A stretch of 64,000 bases of DNA from Fulvivirga sp. (GTDB taxonomy: Bacteria > Bacteroidota > Bacteroidia > Cytophagales > Cyclobacteriaceae), in NCBI GenBank assembly GCA_028280565.1, contig JANQLQ010000228.1, forward strand, positions 1 to 64,000, written 5' to 3'. Position 1 is the first letter of the stretch; every line of letters starts with the position of its first letter. Position numbers and translations under genes: made by a program. Below, in pieces: positions 1 to 9,300 of this stretch. The notes beneath the pieces are model-generated. The model was given only the letters and a program-made list of their open reading frames with translations. It was not told where the DNA came from and did no database searches.

Positions 1-33
1 TTCTTGCGTTAAGGTGACCTTGTATTTTTTCAT
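1..33 (-). CDS. Probable IS630-type transposase, N-terminal 11 codons only
   Basis: An ATG on the minus strand at 33 opens a frame reading MKKYKVTLTQE that leaves the window at its left edge. This opening resembles the start of IS630-family transposases of Bacteroidota, which begin with a short basic stretch before a helix-turn-helix. Support comes from position: about 60 bases upstream of the start lies an inverted-repeat terminus (81-94), the distance expected between a transposase start and the end of a small insertion sequence. Only eleven residues are visible, so the family call is tentative and another small protein is possible. Confidence 0.4.
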   Translation of the reverse strand, partial: MKKYKVTLTQE

Positions 34-80
34 GGTTTTAACCAAAAATAAAAAAACTATTTTTACCGTCAAAGTAGATG

Positions 81-104
81 TGACACGACACTAGTGTCAT
101 GTCA
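81..104. repeat. 24-bp near-perfect palindrome at a mobile-element junction
   Basis: Bases 81-94 (TGACACGACACTAG) and 91-104 (CTAGTGTCATGTCA) form a palindrome centred on CTAG with one mismatched pair. The left arm is best read as the terminal inverted repeat of the insertion sequence whose transposase starts at 33, and the right arm as the end of the element at 91-260. The left arm recurs exactly as a direct repeat at 247-260. Confidence 0.6.
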
Positions 105-260
105 AGCCTCAAATGGGGGTCAATCCGGGGTATCTTTTGCAGGATCTCTCCGTTGCAAAAAGACTTACTTAGCTATGGATATGCGCGTTTTTTGCGCCTT
201 GACCTCCCACAAAATCTACGACCGCCTTACCCGCCAATTTGAGTCTTGACACGACACTAG
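91..260. mobile_element. MITE-like 170-bp inverted-repeat element
   Basis: The segment begins CTAGTGTCATGTCAAGCCTC and its other end, read on the opposite strand, begins CTAGTGTCGTGTCAAGACTC, so the two ends are inverted repeats of about 25 bases with two or three mismatches. It contains no open reading frame of note. An internal inverted repeat at 133-163 (TCTTTTGCA against TGCAAAAAGA) and a small GCGC hairpin near 184-196 give it a structured interior. This is the architecture of a miniature inverted-repeat element mobilised in trans, plausibly by the adjacent IS630-type transposase because the terminal repeats are nearly the same. An alternative is that 247-260 is the true end of one larger insertion sequence. 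Confidence 0.55.
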
Positions 261-362
261 GCCTGGCAGCCTTACAATTGCTACTACCAGTTACCAGGCC
301 CTACCCTGCACGGGTTACAGGATATGTATCACGGTTTCGTCAACAAACGAACCTGTATGTTA

Positions 363-3104
363 TCACTTCCACACAATTACTTTGGCAAACAGGACCAGGT
401 CTCCAGAATAGATCCTGAGTACGTACAGTCCCCTTTCCATATCGTGGTAAGGTATTCTAAAAGAAAGGGGTGTAATACCGGGTTCTGCTTCTATTGACTT
501 CATTACATCTCCTCGCAAGTTGTGTACTAGCAGCGTACCTTCATCGATAGAAAGTCCATCTATCTCCACCTCAAATTCCTGGAGCTGCCGATTCTTCCTC
601 ACCTTCACTTTGTACTTTAATGGCAATAGGGTACGATCCACTCGCACGGAAATATCGTTTCCTGGCATCACAAAAGCGAACGTATGGAGATAGGAAGGGA
701 AGGTCCCTGGCATTCCCTCCACCATGATGGTGTCTGCGACGATCAATGGATGATGGAAATCGATGTCAAAAAAGACAGAGTCCCCGGTGTAGAATAACTG
801 CCCGGATTCAACCTCATTTCCCAAACTATCCTTAACGGTCAAGCTGCCGGGATGCTCAATGCCGTGATCTACCCGGTACTGCAGTGAAACCAATACGTCA
901 ATGGAAACAGGATTACCAGGCATAATGAAGCTTATTAACGAAGCATCTTCATTCACAGAAGCGGTCACACCCGCAATGTTCAATGACCGGACCACATTGT
1001 TGGCATGGAGCCCGTTGAGGCTCACATCCACCGTGTCACCCTTCTCGATAAGTTCTCCCGCGGGTAACACCGCTCCGTTTACCTTAATTTCCGTGGATGC
1101 ATCTCCTGCCAGGCTGACCGTTAAAGGATTGGCTACGGCGGCAAAGACCAGCTTCCACTTTGTCCAGACCCCGGTAGCGTTTGTGCCGGTCTGCTCGATG
1201 AAAGGTGTGCTTTCAGTGGTTCCCATGATCCGGAACTTCATGCCCGTCTCCCGGTTGAAGATGTGGGCATAACCATCTCCCGTGCTCACCAGTTTCCATT
1301 GTGTAAAATTCCCGGAAAAAGAAGAGGGCTTGAGTTGCATACGCGAATTCACATCATAATTTACAGGCCTGAAATATTTGCCGGTTTCGCGGTTCTTAAA
1401 ATAGAAATAACTGCTGTCTGTAAGCACCAGCTCCCATTGCACCCATTCATCCGTAATACTATTAGCCACACGTCTTATTTGGGCATCGTCACCAGCGTTG
1501 TCAGGTCTTAGCTTGTAACCATTGGTGAAGTTTTCCACATAAAAGAATGTACCGGGGCTGGCCACATAGATCTGCATTTCGTCAGTTGCGGACTCGCCCT
1601 CGTTGTCTGTGACCGTAAGTTTCACGGTATAATAACCTGGCGCTGCATAGGTATATGCCGGGTTAGCTGATGTGCTTATATTTCCATCACCGAATTGCCA
1701 GAAATAGGAAAATATGGAGCCGTCCGGGTCATAAGAGCCTTCGCTGCTGAAGTTGATGGCTTCCCCGGGCTGGCCGTTCCCCGGGCCATTCACCTTGGCT
1801 ACAGGCGCGATGGGTTGCTCTCCTTCCTTTTGATAAATACGAACATAGTCCACGAGGTAGCTATTGGGGAACTCCGTACCGGAGGGGTCACCGCCATTAC
1901 TGCCAATGGCTAAGTTGAGTATAATATAATGTGGCTGCTGAAATGGATTTTGCCCCGGGCACTTGGCGCTGCCATTGATGGTAGTGTTTAGATCCACATC
2001 GTTCAGAAATATATCGTCTACATAAATGCTCATCCGGTTTTTATCCCAGTCGAGTGTCCAGGTATGGTAGCTGTCTACCCAGTCGGGGCCCAGGCTATTG
2101 ACCTGCTTATTGGCTCCATCCCATTTCGCTTTCCATCGTGTGTCGGTTCCCCAGGCGTAGTTGGCCAAGATCTTGTTTTGGTAGTTCTCCATAATGTCCA
2201 CCTCCCCGTTCGAAGGCCATTCACAGGAAGTGCCCAATGTCCAGATAGCGGGCCATGTCCCTTTTAGGTTGGTGATCTTGGCTCTTACTTCGAACCTGCC
2301 GTATTGCCAAAAGTGCTTAGCTCTTGTACTCACGCTGGAGGAAGTATAATACACAAATTCCCTTGATTTCTTCCAGTCGTTGGAAGTAGAATCATACCAA
2401 GGGTTAGGAAAGGTATCTCTCCTAGCCTCTATGACAAGGTTCCCATCTTGCTGGAATGCGTTGTCCTTTTGATACCACTGCAGCTCCCTATTCCTTTTAA
2501 AGCCGTATTCATGGTTCCAGTCATTCTCATTCAATGGCCCGGTACTGTTGAACTCATCCGACCATACCAGCCGGTAGGGCGATTCCGCATGATAGGTGAC
2601 TGAAAAATTATCTCCATAGCCTGTGCCACTACCCACGTTCGGCCTCCTTACATATATCTTGGCATGCGTGTGAGCCGGGCCGGTCGTGAACTTCAACGAT
2701 ACTTGGACGTATCCCGTGCTATTCACGGTCCACTTTTTCTCATTTCCCCCATGTTGCCTCACACCTATTCGTACCGGCGATCCATCGGAGGACCTGGCCC
2801 ACCCGGTCAGTTCGTACGTGGTATTGGGGGTTAACCCGCTGATCACCTGCTCGGCTGCGCTACTGGCTAAAATGCGAATGGCATTGTTTCCTGATTGCGC
2901 GGCTGAGTCCACCACCACTACATCTCCCGAAGTGCTCCACCCCGTCAACCCTTCTTCAAAATCCGGGTTGACCAAAAGGTTGGTTTGTGCCTGTAAACTG
3001 AAAGTCGACAGCAGGAGGAAAACCAGCCAGGTCCAGCGGCTGATCCGGCAATTCTTTCGAAAAGATCGTAGAACTGCTAACTGTGTTTTGTACATTTTTT
3101 TCAT
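363..3104 (-). CDS. T9SS-secreted GH16 endo-beta-glucanase with CBM-like, PKD and beta-trefoil domains
   Basis: Secreted endo-acting glycoside hydrolase of family 16, most like laminarinase-type (beta-1,3-glucan) members. A signal peptide ends near AQ40. Residues about 42-172 look like a CBM4/9 or CBM6-type sandwich. The GH16 domain spans about 177-428 and has the catalytic motif EVDIMEN: E301 is the predicted nucleophile, D303 the helper and E306 the acid/base. A PKD domain follows (about 434-516), then a ricin-like beta-trefoil (about 517-655, repeated W-E/K-L elements), Ig-like linkers, and a type A T9SS sorting domain ending in KVIVWK. The 913-residue length is typical of such multidomain enzymes. 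The gene stands alone, opposite in strand to the sigma factor downstream in coordinates. The substrate (beta-1,3 or mixed-linkage glucan) is inferred from family; agarase or porphyranase subfamilies cannot be fully excluded. Confidence 0.9.
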   Translation of the reverse strand: MKKMYKTQLAVLRSFRKNCRISRWTWLVFLLLSTFSLQAQTNLLVNPDFEEGLTGWSTSGDVVVVDSAAQSGNNAIRILASSAAEQVISGLTPNTTYELTGWARSSDGSPVRIGVRQHGGNEKKWTVNSTGYVQVSLKFTTGPAHTHAKIYVRRPNVGSGTGYGDNFSVTYHAESPYRLVWSDEFNSTGPLNENDWNHEYGFKRNRELQWYQKDNAFQQDGNLVIEARRDTFPNPWYDSTSNDWKKSREFVYYTSSSVSTRAKHFWQYGRFEVRAKITNLKGTWPAIWTLGTSCEWPSNGEVDIMENYQNKILANYAWGTDTRWKAKWDGANKQVNSLGPDWVDSYHTWTLDWDKNRMSIYVDDIFLNDVDLNTTINGSAKCPGQNPFQQPHYIILNLAIGSNGGDPSGTEFPNSYLVDYVRIYQKEGEQPIAPVAKVNGPGNGQPGEAINFSSEGSYDPDGSIFSYFWQFGDGNISTSANPAYTYAAPGYYTVKLTVTDNEGESATDEMQIYVASPGTFFYVENFTNGYKLRPDNAGDDAQIRRVANSITDEWVQWELVLTDSSYFYFKNRETGKYFRPVNYDVNSRMQLKPSSFSGNFTQWKLVSTGDGYAHIFNRETGMKFRIMGTTESTPFIEQTGTNATGVWTKWKLVFAAVANPLTVSLAGDASTEIKVNGAVLPAGELIEKGDTVDVSLNGLHANNVVRSLNIAGVTASVNEDASLISFIMPGNPVSIDVLVSLQYRVDHGIEHPGSLTVKDSLGNEVESGQLFYTGDSVFFDIDFHHPLIVADTIMVEGMPGTFPSYLHTFAFVMPGNDISVRVDRTLLPLKYKVKVRKNRQLQEFEVEIDGLSIDEGTLLVHNLRGDVMKSIEAEPGITPLSFRIPYHDMERGLYVLRIYSGDLVLFAKVIVWK

Positions 3105-4003
3105 AGTTTACCTTTTGTTTTTCGATGGGTAAATGTCAGGACATTCACCGTTTATGTTGGGGTGGATCTATTCAAAAAGAAGGGCAAATGGCTTAGTTTG
3201 ACTGTTTGATATGTGCCTGGCAGTCCCGTGAAGCTTTCAAGGGATTTAAACTGAAGCACGATCCTGTTCATGGCATTGAGGCGTGGGCCCACAGAGTGTA
3301 AACATAGCGCCTTTGCGGTGAAAAGGAGCCCATTGAGCTTGTAAGGAAATAGGAAAGCTGAAATAGGAAAAGAGAAGGTTGTCAAATTGAAGAGATCAGT
3401 TATGTACAAACCTGGAATTTCTTACAACGGCCACCCTTTGTCACCACCAAAAACAACAGTTCCTTAGCTGGGGGGTAGCTAAGAACATTCTACCCTGCCT
3501 TAACTTTATGGTCAACATATTTCGCCCCTGGGCCTTCGCTAAGACCTGGTCCTGTTGGAACAACTACTGATCAGGATACACAAGGATAGTGATCCGCCAA
3601 TAAATGCTTTGATTTACTTAATAGTCGATAAAGTCAGTTAGGTGTAATTGCTCATTGTTATTTGCCATTGGAATTTATTACAATTTATGATTACAGGCGC
3701 CAGCAGTAACCTGGTGCAAAATGAATTTAAAAATTCAGCCGTTGGAGGATTCACGATTTTTGGATTGAAGATTGACGACCTGCCATGTTACCTCTATCTA
3801 TTTTCTGATTTCCTATTTTTCTCAAAGCGGTTGACAAACGGTGTTTTTAGCCCGGTACACTCTAATTGTGAAGGGATTGGTACTTGAGTAAATGTAAAGA
3901 GAGCGTTAGGAGGGCTTAAAAAGGTGATCTTATTGAGATTCCTGTTTAGATCATAAGCCGGGAATTTAAGATCAGAAATTAGGATCAAACTAAACAAACA
4001 GCC
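3105..4003. other. Non-coding gap between GH16 and sigma factor genes, with repeat copies
   Basis: This 899-base stretch between divergently transcribed genes has only short unconvincing frames. It must hold the promoters of both the GH16 gene and the sigma factor gene, but I cannot point to a certain one. It contains one copy of a ~60-base AG-rich repeat (3336-3396) whose partner is at 4730-4790, and a degenerate inverted stretch around 3800-3835 sharing the AAATAGGAAA core. Confidence 0.6.
3336..3396 (+). repeat. AG-rich dispersed repeat, copy A
   Basis: This copy aligns without gaps to 4730-4790 at roughly 80% identity. Both contain the core GAAATAGGAAAAG followed by TGTNAAATTGAANAGAT. 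The two copies flank the sigma factor gene on either side. No protein is encoded by the pair. Confidence 0.55.
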
Positions 4004-4621
4004 TTGAGATCTCTGAAGTACCAGGTTCATGAAGATTTTCGGCAATTAAAACCTGAGGAGGTTTGGAATTTGCTAAGGAAAGATAACGACCTTGCCCTAG
4101 TCCACTTATACAATAAGTTTGTTGATGATATTTACCATTACGGTGAAAGGATTACCCATGATAAAGAATTAATAAAGGACTGTATCCAGGATATTTTCGT
4201 TGAGCTTTGGAGCAATAGAAAAAACCTTCCCGAAGTGCACTTTTTAAAGCACTACCTCTATAAATCCCTTAAAAGGGCGATCATAAAAAAACTGGAAAAG
4301 AACAGGAAGTTATTTGAAAAAAAAACTCTTGCAGAAACCCATGACATCAAAATAGTTCTTTCCTATGAGTCACAGCTCATCAATTTTCAGATCTCCGAAC
4401 AACAACAAAAAAAGCTGCTGCAATCACTAAATTCACTTCCCGTAAAGCAAAAAGAGGCGATTACCCTGAAATTTTTAGATGGTTTTAGCTACCAAGAAGT
4501 AGCGGATATCTTATCTATAAGCGTTAAATCAGCCTATAACCTCATCTATAGGGCTTTGGCCTTGCTTAAAATTAACCTCCTTAAAGTTATTTCATTTCTT
4601 TTGGCCCATGGTCTTTTCTAA
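4004..4621 (+). CDS. ECF-type RNA polymerase sigma factor (FecI-like)
   Basis: Cytoplasmic sigma-70 family factor of the extracytoplasmic-function group, predicted to direct RNA polymerase to the following FecR-SusC-SusD-GH78 genes. Region 2 is visible around DKELIKDCIQDIFVELW, and region 4 around LPVKQKEAITLKF with the helix-turn-helix FSYQEVADILSISVKSAYN. The usual long linker of housekeeping sigma factors is absent and the 205-residue length suits the group. The start is uncertain: the frame opens after a TAG and the first usable codon is TTG at 4004; no in-frame ATG precedes region 2. FecR follows after a 475-base gap, the standard order for Bacteroidota sigma/anti-sigma control of glycan import. 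It probably responds to the STN-bearing SusC at 6390-9833. Confidence 0.9.
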   Translation: MRSLKYQVHEDFRQLKPEEVWNLLRKDNDLALVHLYNKFVDDIYHYGERITHDKELIKDCIQDIFVELWSNRKNLPEVHFLKHYLYKSLKRAIIKKLEKNRKLFEKKTLAETHDIKIVLSYESQLINFQISEQQQKKLLQSLNSLPVKQKEAITLKFLDGFSYQEVADILSISVKSAYNLIYRALALLKINLLKVISFLLAHGLF

Positions 4622-5096
4622 ATCATCGTTTCAATTTGCCGGAACCAACTCCCGTGTGACATTTCCTATTGAGTTCTTTTTACCTCTTTCAAAACTACCC
4701 CCTGTCACGGCCAGGGGAAGATCGCCTCAAGTTTGCAAGAAAATAGGGAATTGGAAATAGGAAAAGGAAAGCCTGTGAAATTGAAAAGATTTTAATTTTT
4801 ATTGCCAAAATCGTTAAAATTAATACTCTTCCACCCCCGCCTCCCCAATGCCCCAGGGTTTCCCGGACACCACTAATCAGAATGCTGGAAATAGCTGAAT
4901 AGTAACGCTCATAAGCAACCTAAATTTAAATAATTGATTTTCAGACATTTAGTTTCCAGTTGTTTTTCTAAAAAGAGAAGCCCGCTTTTAAGGGACTGGA
5001 CAGTAACTGGCATTGTCACACAGAAATTAAGTCTCTGTATGACAAAACTTTAAGAAAAAAATCAAAAAAAGTTTCTACCTACATATGTAAAATGGA
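4622..5096 (+). other. Non-coding gap between sigma and FecR genes
   Basis: No credible gene. It holds repeat copy B (4730-4790). Just before FecR there is an A/T-rich block (about 5046-5085: a run of A residues, ATCAAAAAAAG, then TTTCTACCTACATATG). Its position suggests the sigma-dependent promoter and leader of the FecR-SusCD transcript, but no exact -35/-10 boxes can be assigned by eye. Confidence 0.4.
4730..4790 (+). repeat. AG-rich dispersed repeat, copy B
   Basis: Direct-orientation partner of 3336-3396 (about 80% identical over ~60 bases, no gaps), lying downstream of the sigma factor gene. Together the two copies bracket that gene at a 1.4-kb spacing. Confidence 0.55.
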
Positions 5097-5132
5097 ATGG
5101 TAACGGCCCTTAATGGAAAGAAGGCCATTGGA

Positions 5133-6245
5133 ATGACATATAAAGATTATAAAATCCTGGATTTTTTGATGGATGAAGATTTTCAGCAATGGGTTTTTTG
5201 TTCCACCGAGGCATCCGATGATCATTGGAACAGGGTGATCTTAGAAAACCCTGGGAAAAGGGAAATTATTGACCAGGCAAAGAAGGTATTGAGGAGTATT
5301 GATTATGAGAAAACAGGAATAAGTGAATCGGACAAGAAACATATCTTGATCAGTATTCAACGAAGAATTAATACAGCAAGATCAAAAGAAGCAGCAAGTA
5401 CTCCCCAAAAGTATGTTATTACCAAGGCAGGTAATGAGGATCACCTTTCCGTTACGCACAGATTGTCGCAGAAAAAAGACAAGAGCGGGTTTTGGAGAGG
5501 AATAGCAGCTGGCTTGATTGGTATAGCTATTGTAACAGCCGCTTTATACTTCCCTGGTCACCCATCAGAAAATGCCGAAACGATAGCTATTGATTATTGG
5601 GAGAGGTCCAGCCTGAAAGGTGAAAAACGGAGTATTACACTATCCGACGGCACCAAAATTAAACTTAACTCCAATAGCAAACTCATCGTGCCCCAGCAAT
5701 TCCCGGCCCATGAGCGGAAGGTGTCACTGGTGGGCGAAGCCTACTTCGAGGTGAGTGAAGATGCTTCAAGACCTTTTATTATAACTTCCCGTGAGATTAA
5801 TGTCGTCGTGCTGGGCACAAGTTTTAATGTGAGAGCCTATCCCTCTGAAAACACAGTGCAGGTGGCTGTAGCAACGGGTACAGTATCCGTGGAAAAAACG
5901 GCTGACAAGTCCCCTATTGACCAGGAGCCTATTCTTTTATCACCCAATGAAATGGTGACTTATTTTAAAGCAACGGGTAACGCTAACAAAGAAAGTTTTG
6001 ATCCTATGGCGGTCTTTGCATGGAAGGATGATATTCTTTATTTCAAGGATGCGGATATCTATACGGTTATTGAAAGACTGGAACAGTGGTATGGGGTCAC
6101 TTTCATTGTCAAAACCCAACTGAACGAAGACAAGGATCTGAACGGATCTTTTCGTGACAAATCCTTATCAGCCATTCTTGACGGGCTAAGTTATGTGTTC
6201 GGATTTGACTATCAAATTGAGGGTAAAATTGTGACTCTTAACTAA
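5133..6245 (+). CDS. FecR-family anti-sigma factor
   Basis: Inner-membrane anti-sigma regulator predicted to hold the upstream ECF sigma factor and release it when a substrate-loaded SusC signals through its STN domain. The cytoplasmic N-terminal part is followed by one membrane span (about residues 121-140, GIAAGLIGIAIVTAALYF). A periplasmic FecR domain comes next, starting around ERSSLKGEKRSITLSDGTKI, and then a DUF4974-type C-terminal domain containing LYFKDADIYTVIERLEQWYG. The frame also has an ATG at 5097; I prefer 5133 because the protein then begins MTYKDYKILDFLMDEDFQQW, matching in layout the N-terminus of the second FecR in this window. The 36-base extension is possible. SusC follows within about 150 bases. 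Confidence 0.9.
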   Translation: MTYKDYKILDFLMDEDFQQWVFCSTEASDDHWNRVILENPGKREIIDQAKKVLRSIDYEKTGISESDKKHILISIQRRINTARSKEAASTPQKYVITKAGNEDHLSVTHRLSQKKDKSGFWRGIAAGLIGIAIVTAALYFPGHPSENAETIAIDYWERSSLKGEKRSITLSDGTKIKLNSNSKLIVPQQFPAHERKVSLVGEAYFEVSEDASRPFIITSREINVVVLGTSFNVRAYPSENTVQVAVATGTVSVEKTADKSPIDQEPILLSPNEMVTYFKATGNANKESFDPMAVFAWKDDILYFKDADIYTVIERLEQWYGVTFIVKTQLNEDKDLNGSFRDKSLSAILDGLSYVFGFDYQIEGKIVTLN

Positions 6246-6300
6246 AGAAAATATGAAATATATAGATACAAGTTAGGGTTCCATCAATAATAAAAAACCC

Positions 6301-6344
6301 CATGTTGCCGAGATGCATTTGGCGATGATCCACCGGCAAACATG
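6301..6344 (+). repeat. Inverted repeat upstream of the first SusC gene
   Basis: CATGTTGCCG (6301-6310) pairs with CGGCAAACATG (6334-6344), a stem of about ten pairs with one bulge around a 23-base loop. The right half (about 6325-6357) is also similar to 14551-14583: both read TGATCC-C-GGCA-ACATGAGG-C followed by GTTCT. The stem overlaps the most upstream ATG of the SusC frame (6342), which argues that translation starts further down at 6390. It could be a leader attenuator or only a repeat remnant. Confidence 0.45.
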
Positions 6345-6389
6345 AGGTCAGCGTTCTTAATAAATTTCTTTACTAAAAACGATCAAAGT

Positions 6390-9300
6390 ATGGTCTCAAA
6401 ATTACTGATAAAATTATTAATCATGTCTAAATATGCAATGTATGGCATATTTCTACAATGTATTTTCTACTCTTTGATATTTGCCGGTAATAGTGAAGCA
6501 CAAAAAAGTGTTTATGATGTGCAAATAGTAATTGAACTGGATAATGCCAGTATAGAAGATGTATTAAAAGAAATTGAAATCCTTACGGATTTCGAATTCC
6601 TTTACCGCAAAAAACTACTAAAATCCAGCAAGAAAATAAACTTCAAAAAAACACAAACCTCTCTTGGAGATATCCTGCGTTACATTTCTAAGGAATCTCA
6701 TTTACAATTCAAACGCGTCAATGAAACAATTCTTGTTCGTGAGAAGAAAAGGAATGGAAAAGCGCTGATCGAGGAAGGTATCCAACGGGCTGGCCAAGTC
6801 GATAAAGAAATATCCGGTAAGGTAACCGATGAAAATGGAAATGGACTTCCCGGGGTAAGTGTATTGATCAAAGGTACGAGTTTGGGAACTGTTACAGACA
6901 TGGATGGGAATTATAAAATGACTGTCCCGGACGACGCCTCTATTTTGATCTTTTCTTATGTGGGTTATATCACCGAAGAGGTTAATATCAGTGGGAGAAG
7001 CGCCATTGATCTTATGCTTGTTCCGGATATAGAACTACTTACCGAAGTGGTTGTGATTGGGTATGGAACCCAGGAAAGAAAAGATTTGACTGGTTCAGTG
7101 GCCACAGTCAACTCCAAGGATATAGAGGACATACCTGTAGCATCCATAGATCAAAAACTGGCAGGACAGGTTGCGGGGGTGCAGGTGAGCACGGTTACCG
7201 GAACTCCCGGGGGGGCTGCTAAAATCACTATCAGGGGGGTTGGGTCGATTGGTGCCAATTCAGATCCTTTGGTGGTCATAGATGGTTTCCCGGTAGGAAA
7301 TACTTTTGACCAAACGAGTAATCCATTGAATTTGCTAAATCCTGATGATATCGAGTCTATATCTGTTTTGAAAGATGCAAGCGCCACCGCCATATATGGA
7401 TCCCGGGGAGCTAATGGAGTACTTATTATCAAGACAAAACAAGGGAATTCGGGGAAGTTGCAAATTGATCTTAACACCTATACCGGCTTTCAGCAAGTTC
7501 CCCAAGAGGGTAGATGGGATATGCTCAATGCCAGGGAATTTGCCCAATTCCAAAAAGAGACCAGGGAGGATGCTGCCATTGCGGTGGGTGGTACGGCAGA
7601 AGACGCCGACATTCCCGAAATGTATCAAAACCCCGGACAATATGGTGAAGGTACCGACTGGTTCAATACCGTGCTCCAAACCGCTGTTCAGCAAAACTTG
7701 AATTTAACGGTTCGCGGAGGTTCAGAAAACCTGAGAGGTATTTTTTCACTCGGATATTTTAACCAGGAGGGTGTGGTAAGATATACAGGTTTTGAACGCT
7801 ATACCTTGAGAACAAACCTCGAGGCGGACCTGGGAACCCGGGTAAGATTAGGTCTTAGTTTGGCGCCAACTTTCAGCAACCAGGTCACCAATGACCTTGA
7901 AAGGGATTTTTTGGATATTGTAGCCAAATCGCAATGGTTTAACCCGATAATTCCTGTAACGGGTGAAAATGGGGAAAGAACGCCACATATTGGAGGCCCT
8001 GGCCTTTTTAGCGCTCCTAACCCTTTGAACGAACTGGAGTTTGCAGGCACCGACATCTATGAATTCAGGGGATTGGCCAGCGCTTTTGCCGAATTGGATA
8101 TAACCAATAGTTTTACCGCGAAATATAGCTTCACGGTCGACTACAACAATAGCAGGCGCTCCCGTTTTTACCCGAGCTTTTTGGGAACAACGAACAATCC
8201 TCCTCCTAACGTTCCTTCATATTTCATAAACCGGGGCAATTTTTTAAACTGGCAATCCGAGGTACTGCTTGATTACAGAACTGAAATCAATAAGGACCAT
8301 TCATTGAACTTTACTGCAGGATTTTCAGCGCAGAAAGAACGGCTACAGGTGGTGGAAGTAAACGCCACCGATTTTCCGGATGATGACGTCCAAACACTAA
8401 ATGCCGCAGGCAGAGTCACCAGGAACGACGAGGGTATCCAGGAATGGGCGCTTGTATCGTATTTTGCCAGGGTCAACTACGACTACAAAAACAGGTATCT
8501 CCTGACCGCCACTGTACGCAGCGACGGTTCCTCACGCTTCGGTAGTGAAAACAGGTATGGTACATTTCCCTCATTAGGAGTAGGATGGAGGATAAGCGAA
8601 GAGGGATTTATGAGCAATTCCTTTTTCGACGATATGAAACTGAGAGCAAGTTATGGCTTGTCGGGAAATTTTAATATCGGTAATTACTCTTACATAGCCA
8701 CCATTGGCACTTCAAATTATGTTTTCGGCGACAGAATTGCAAACGGCCGGAGACTTACTGCCCTTGGAAACCCTAACTTGACTTGGGAAGAGTCCCGGCA
8801 GTTGGACATTGGCCTAGATATCGGTGTTTTTGACAATAGGTTAAATCTCACTATTGATTACTACCGCAGAAATACGGAAAATATGCTGATCGATGTACCT
8901 ATCCCATTTTCATCGGGGTTCGGCGCTGCTACGGTCAATGGCGGTGAAATTCTGAACCAAGGCATAGAAATTGCCATAAATTCCAAAAACGTAGCGAAAG
9001 AAAATTTTAACTGGACCACTAATTTCAATATCGCCTTCAACAGGAACAAAGTATTAGCGCTTGAAGGTGGTAGTGATTTTATCCTTTCAGGGAGAAGCGG
9101 GGAAGGAAACCCTACCCACATTACCAGGGTAGGCCGCCCGATCGGTGAATTCTATGGGTATATCATAGAAGGAGTTTATATGGACCAGGAAGATTTTGAC
9201 AGTTCCCCGAAGCATTCCTCTTCCGTTGTCGGGTCTATCAAATACAAAGATGTAAGTGGAGACGGTGTCATAGAAGCGGTCAATGATTTTGATGTTATTG

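Noticed and set aside
3152..3409. Minus-strand 85-codon frame beyond the GH16 gene
   Set aside because: No recognisable family, no plausible signal or domain, and it overlaps the AG-rich repeat copy; treated as chance.
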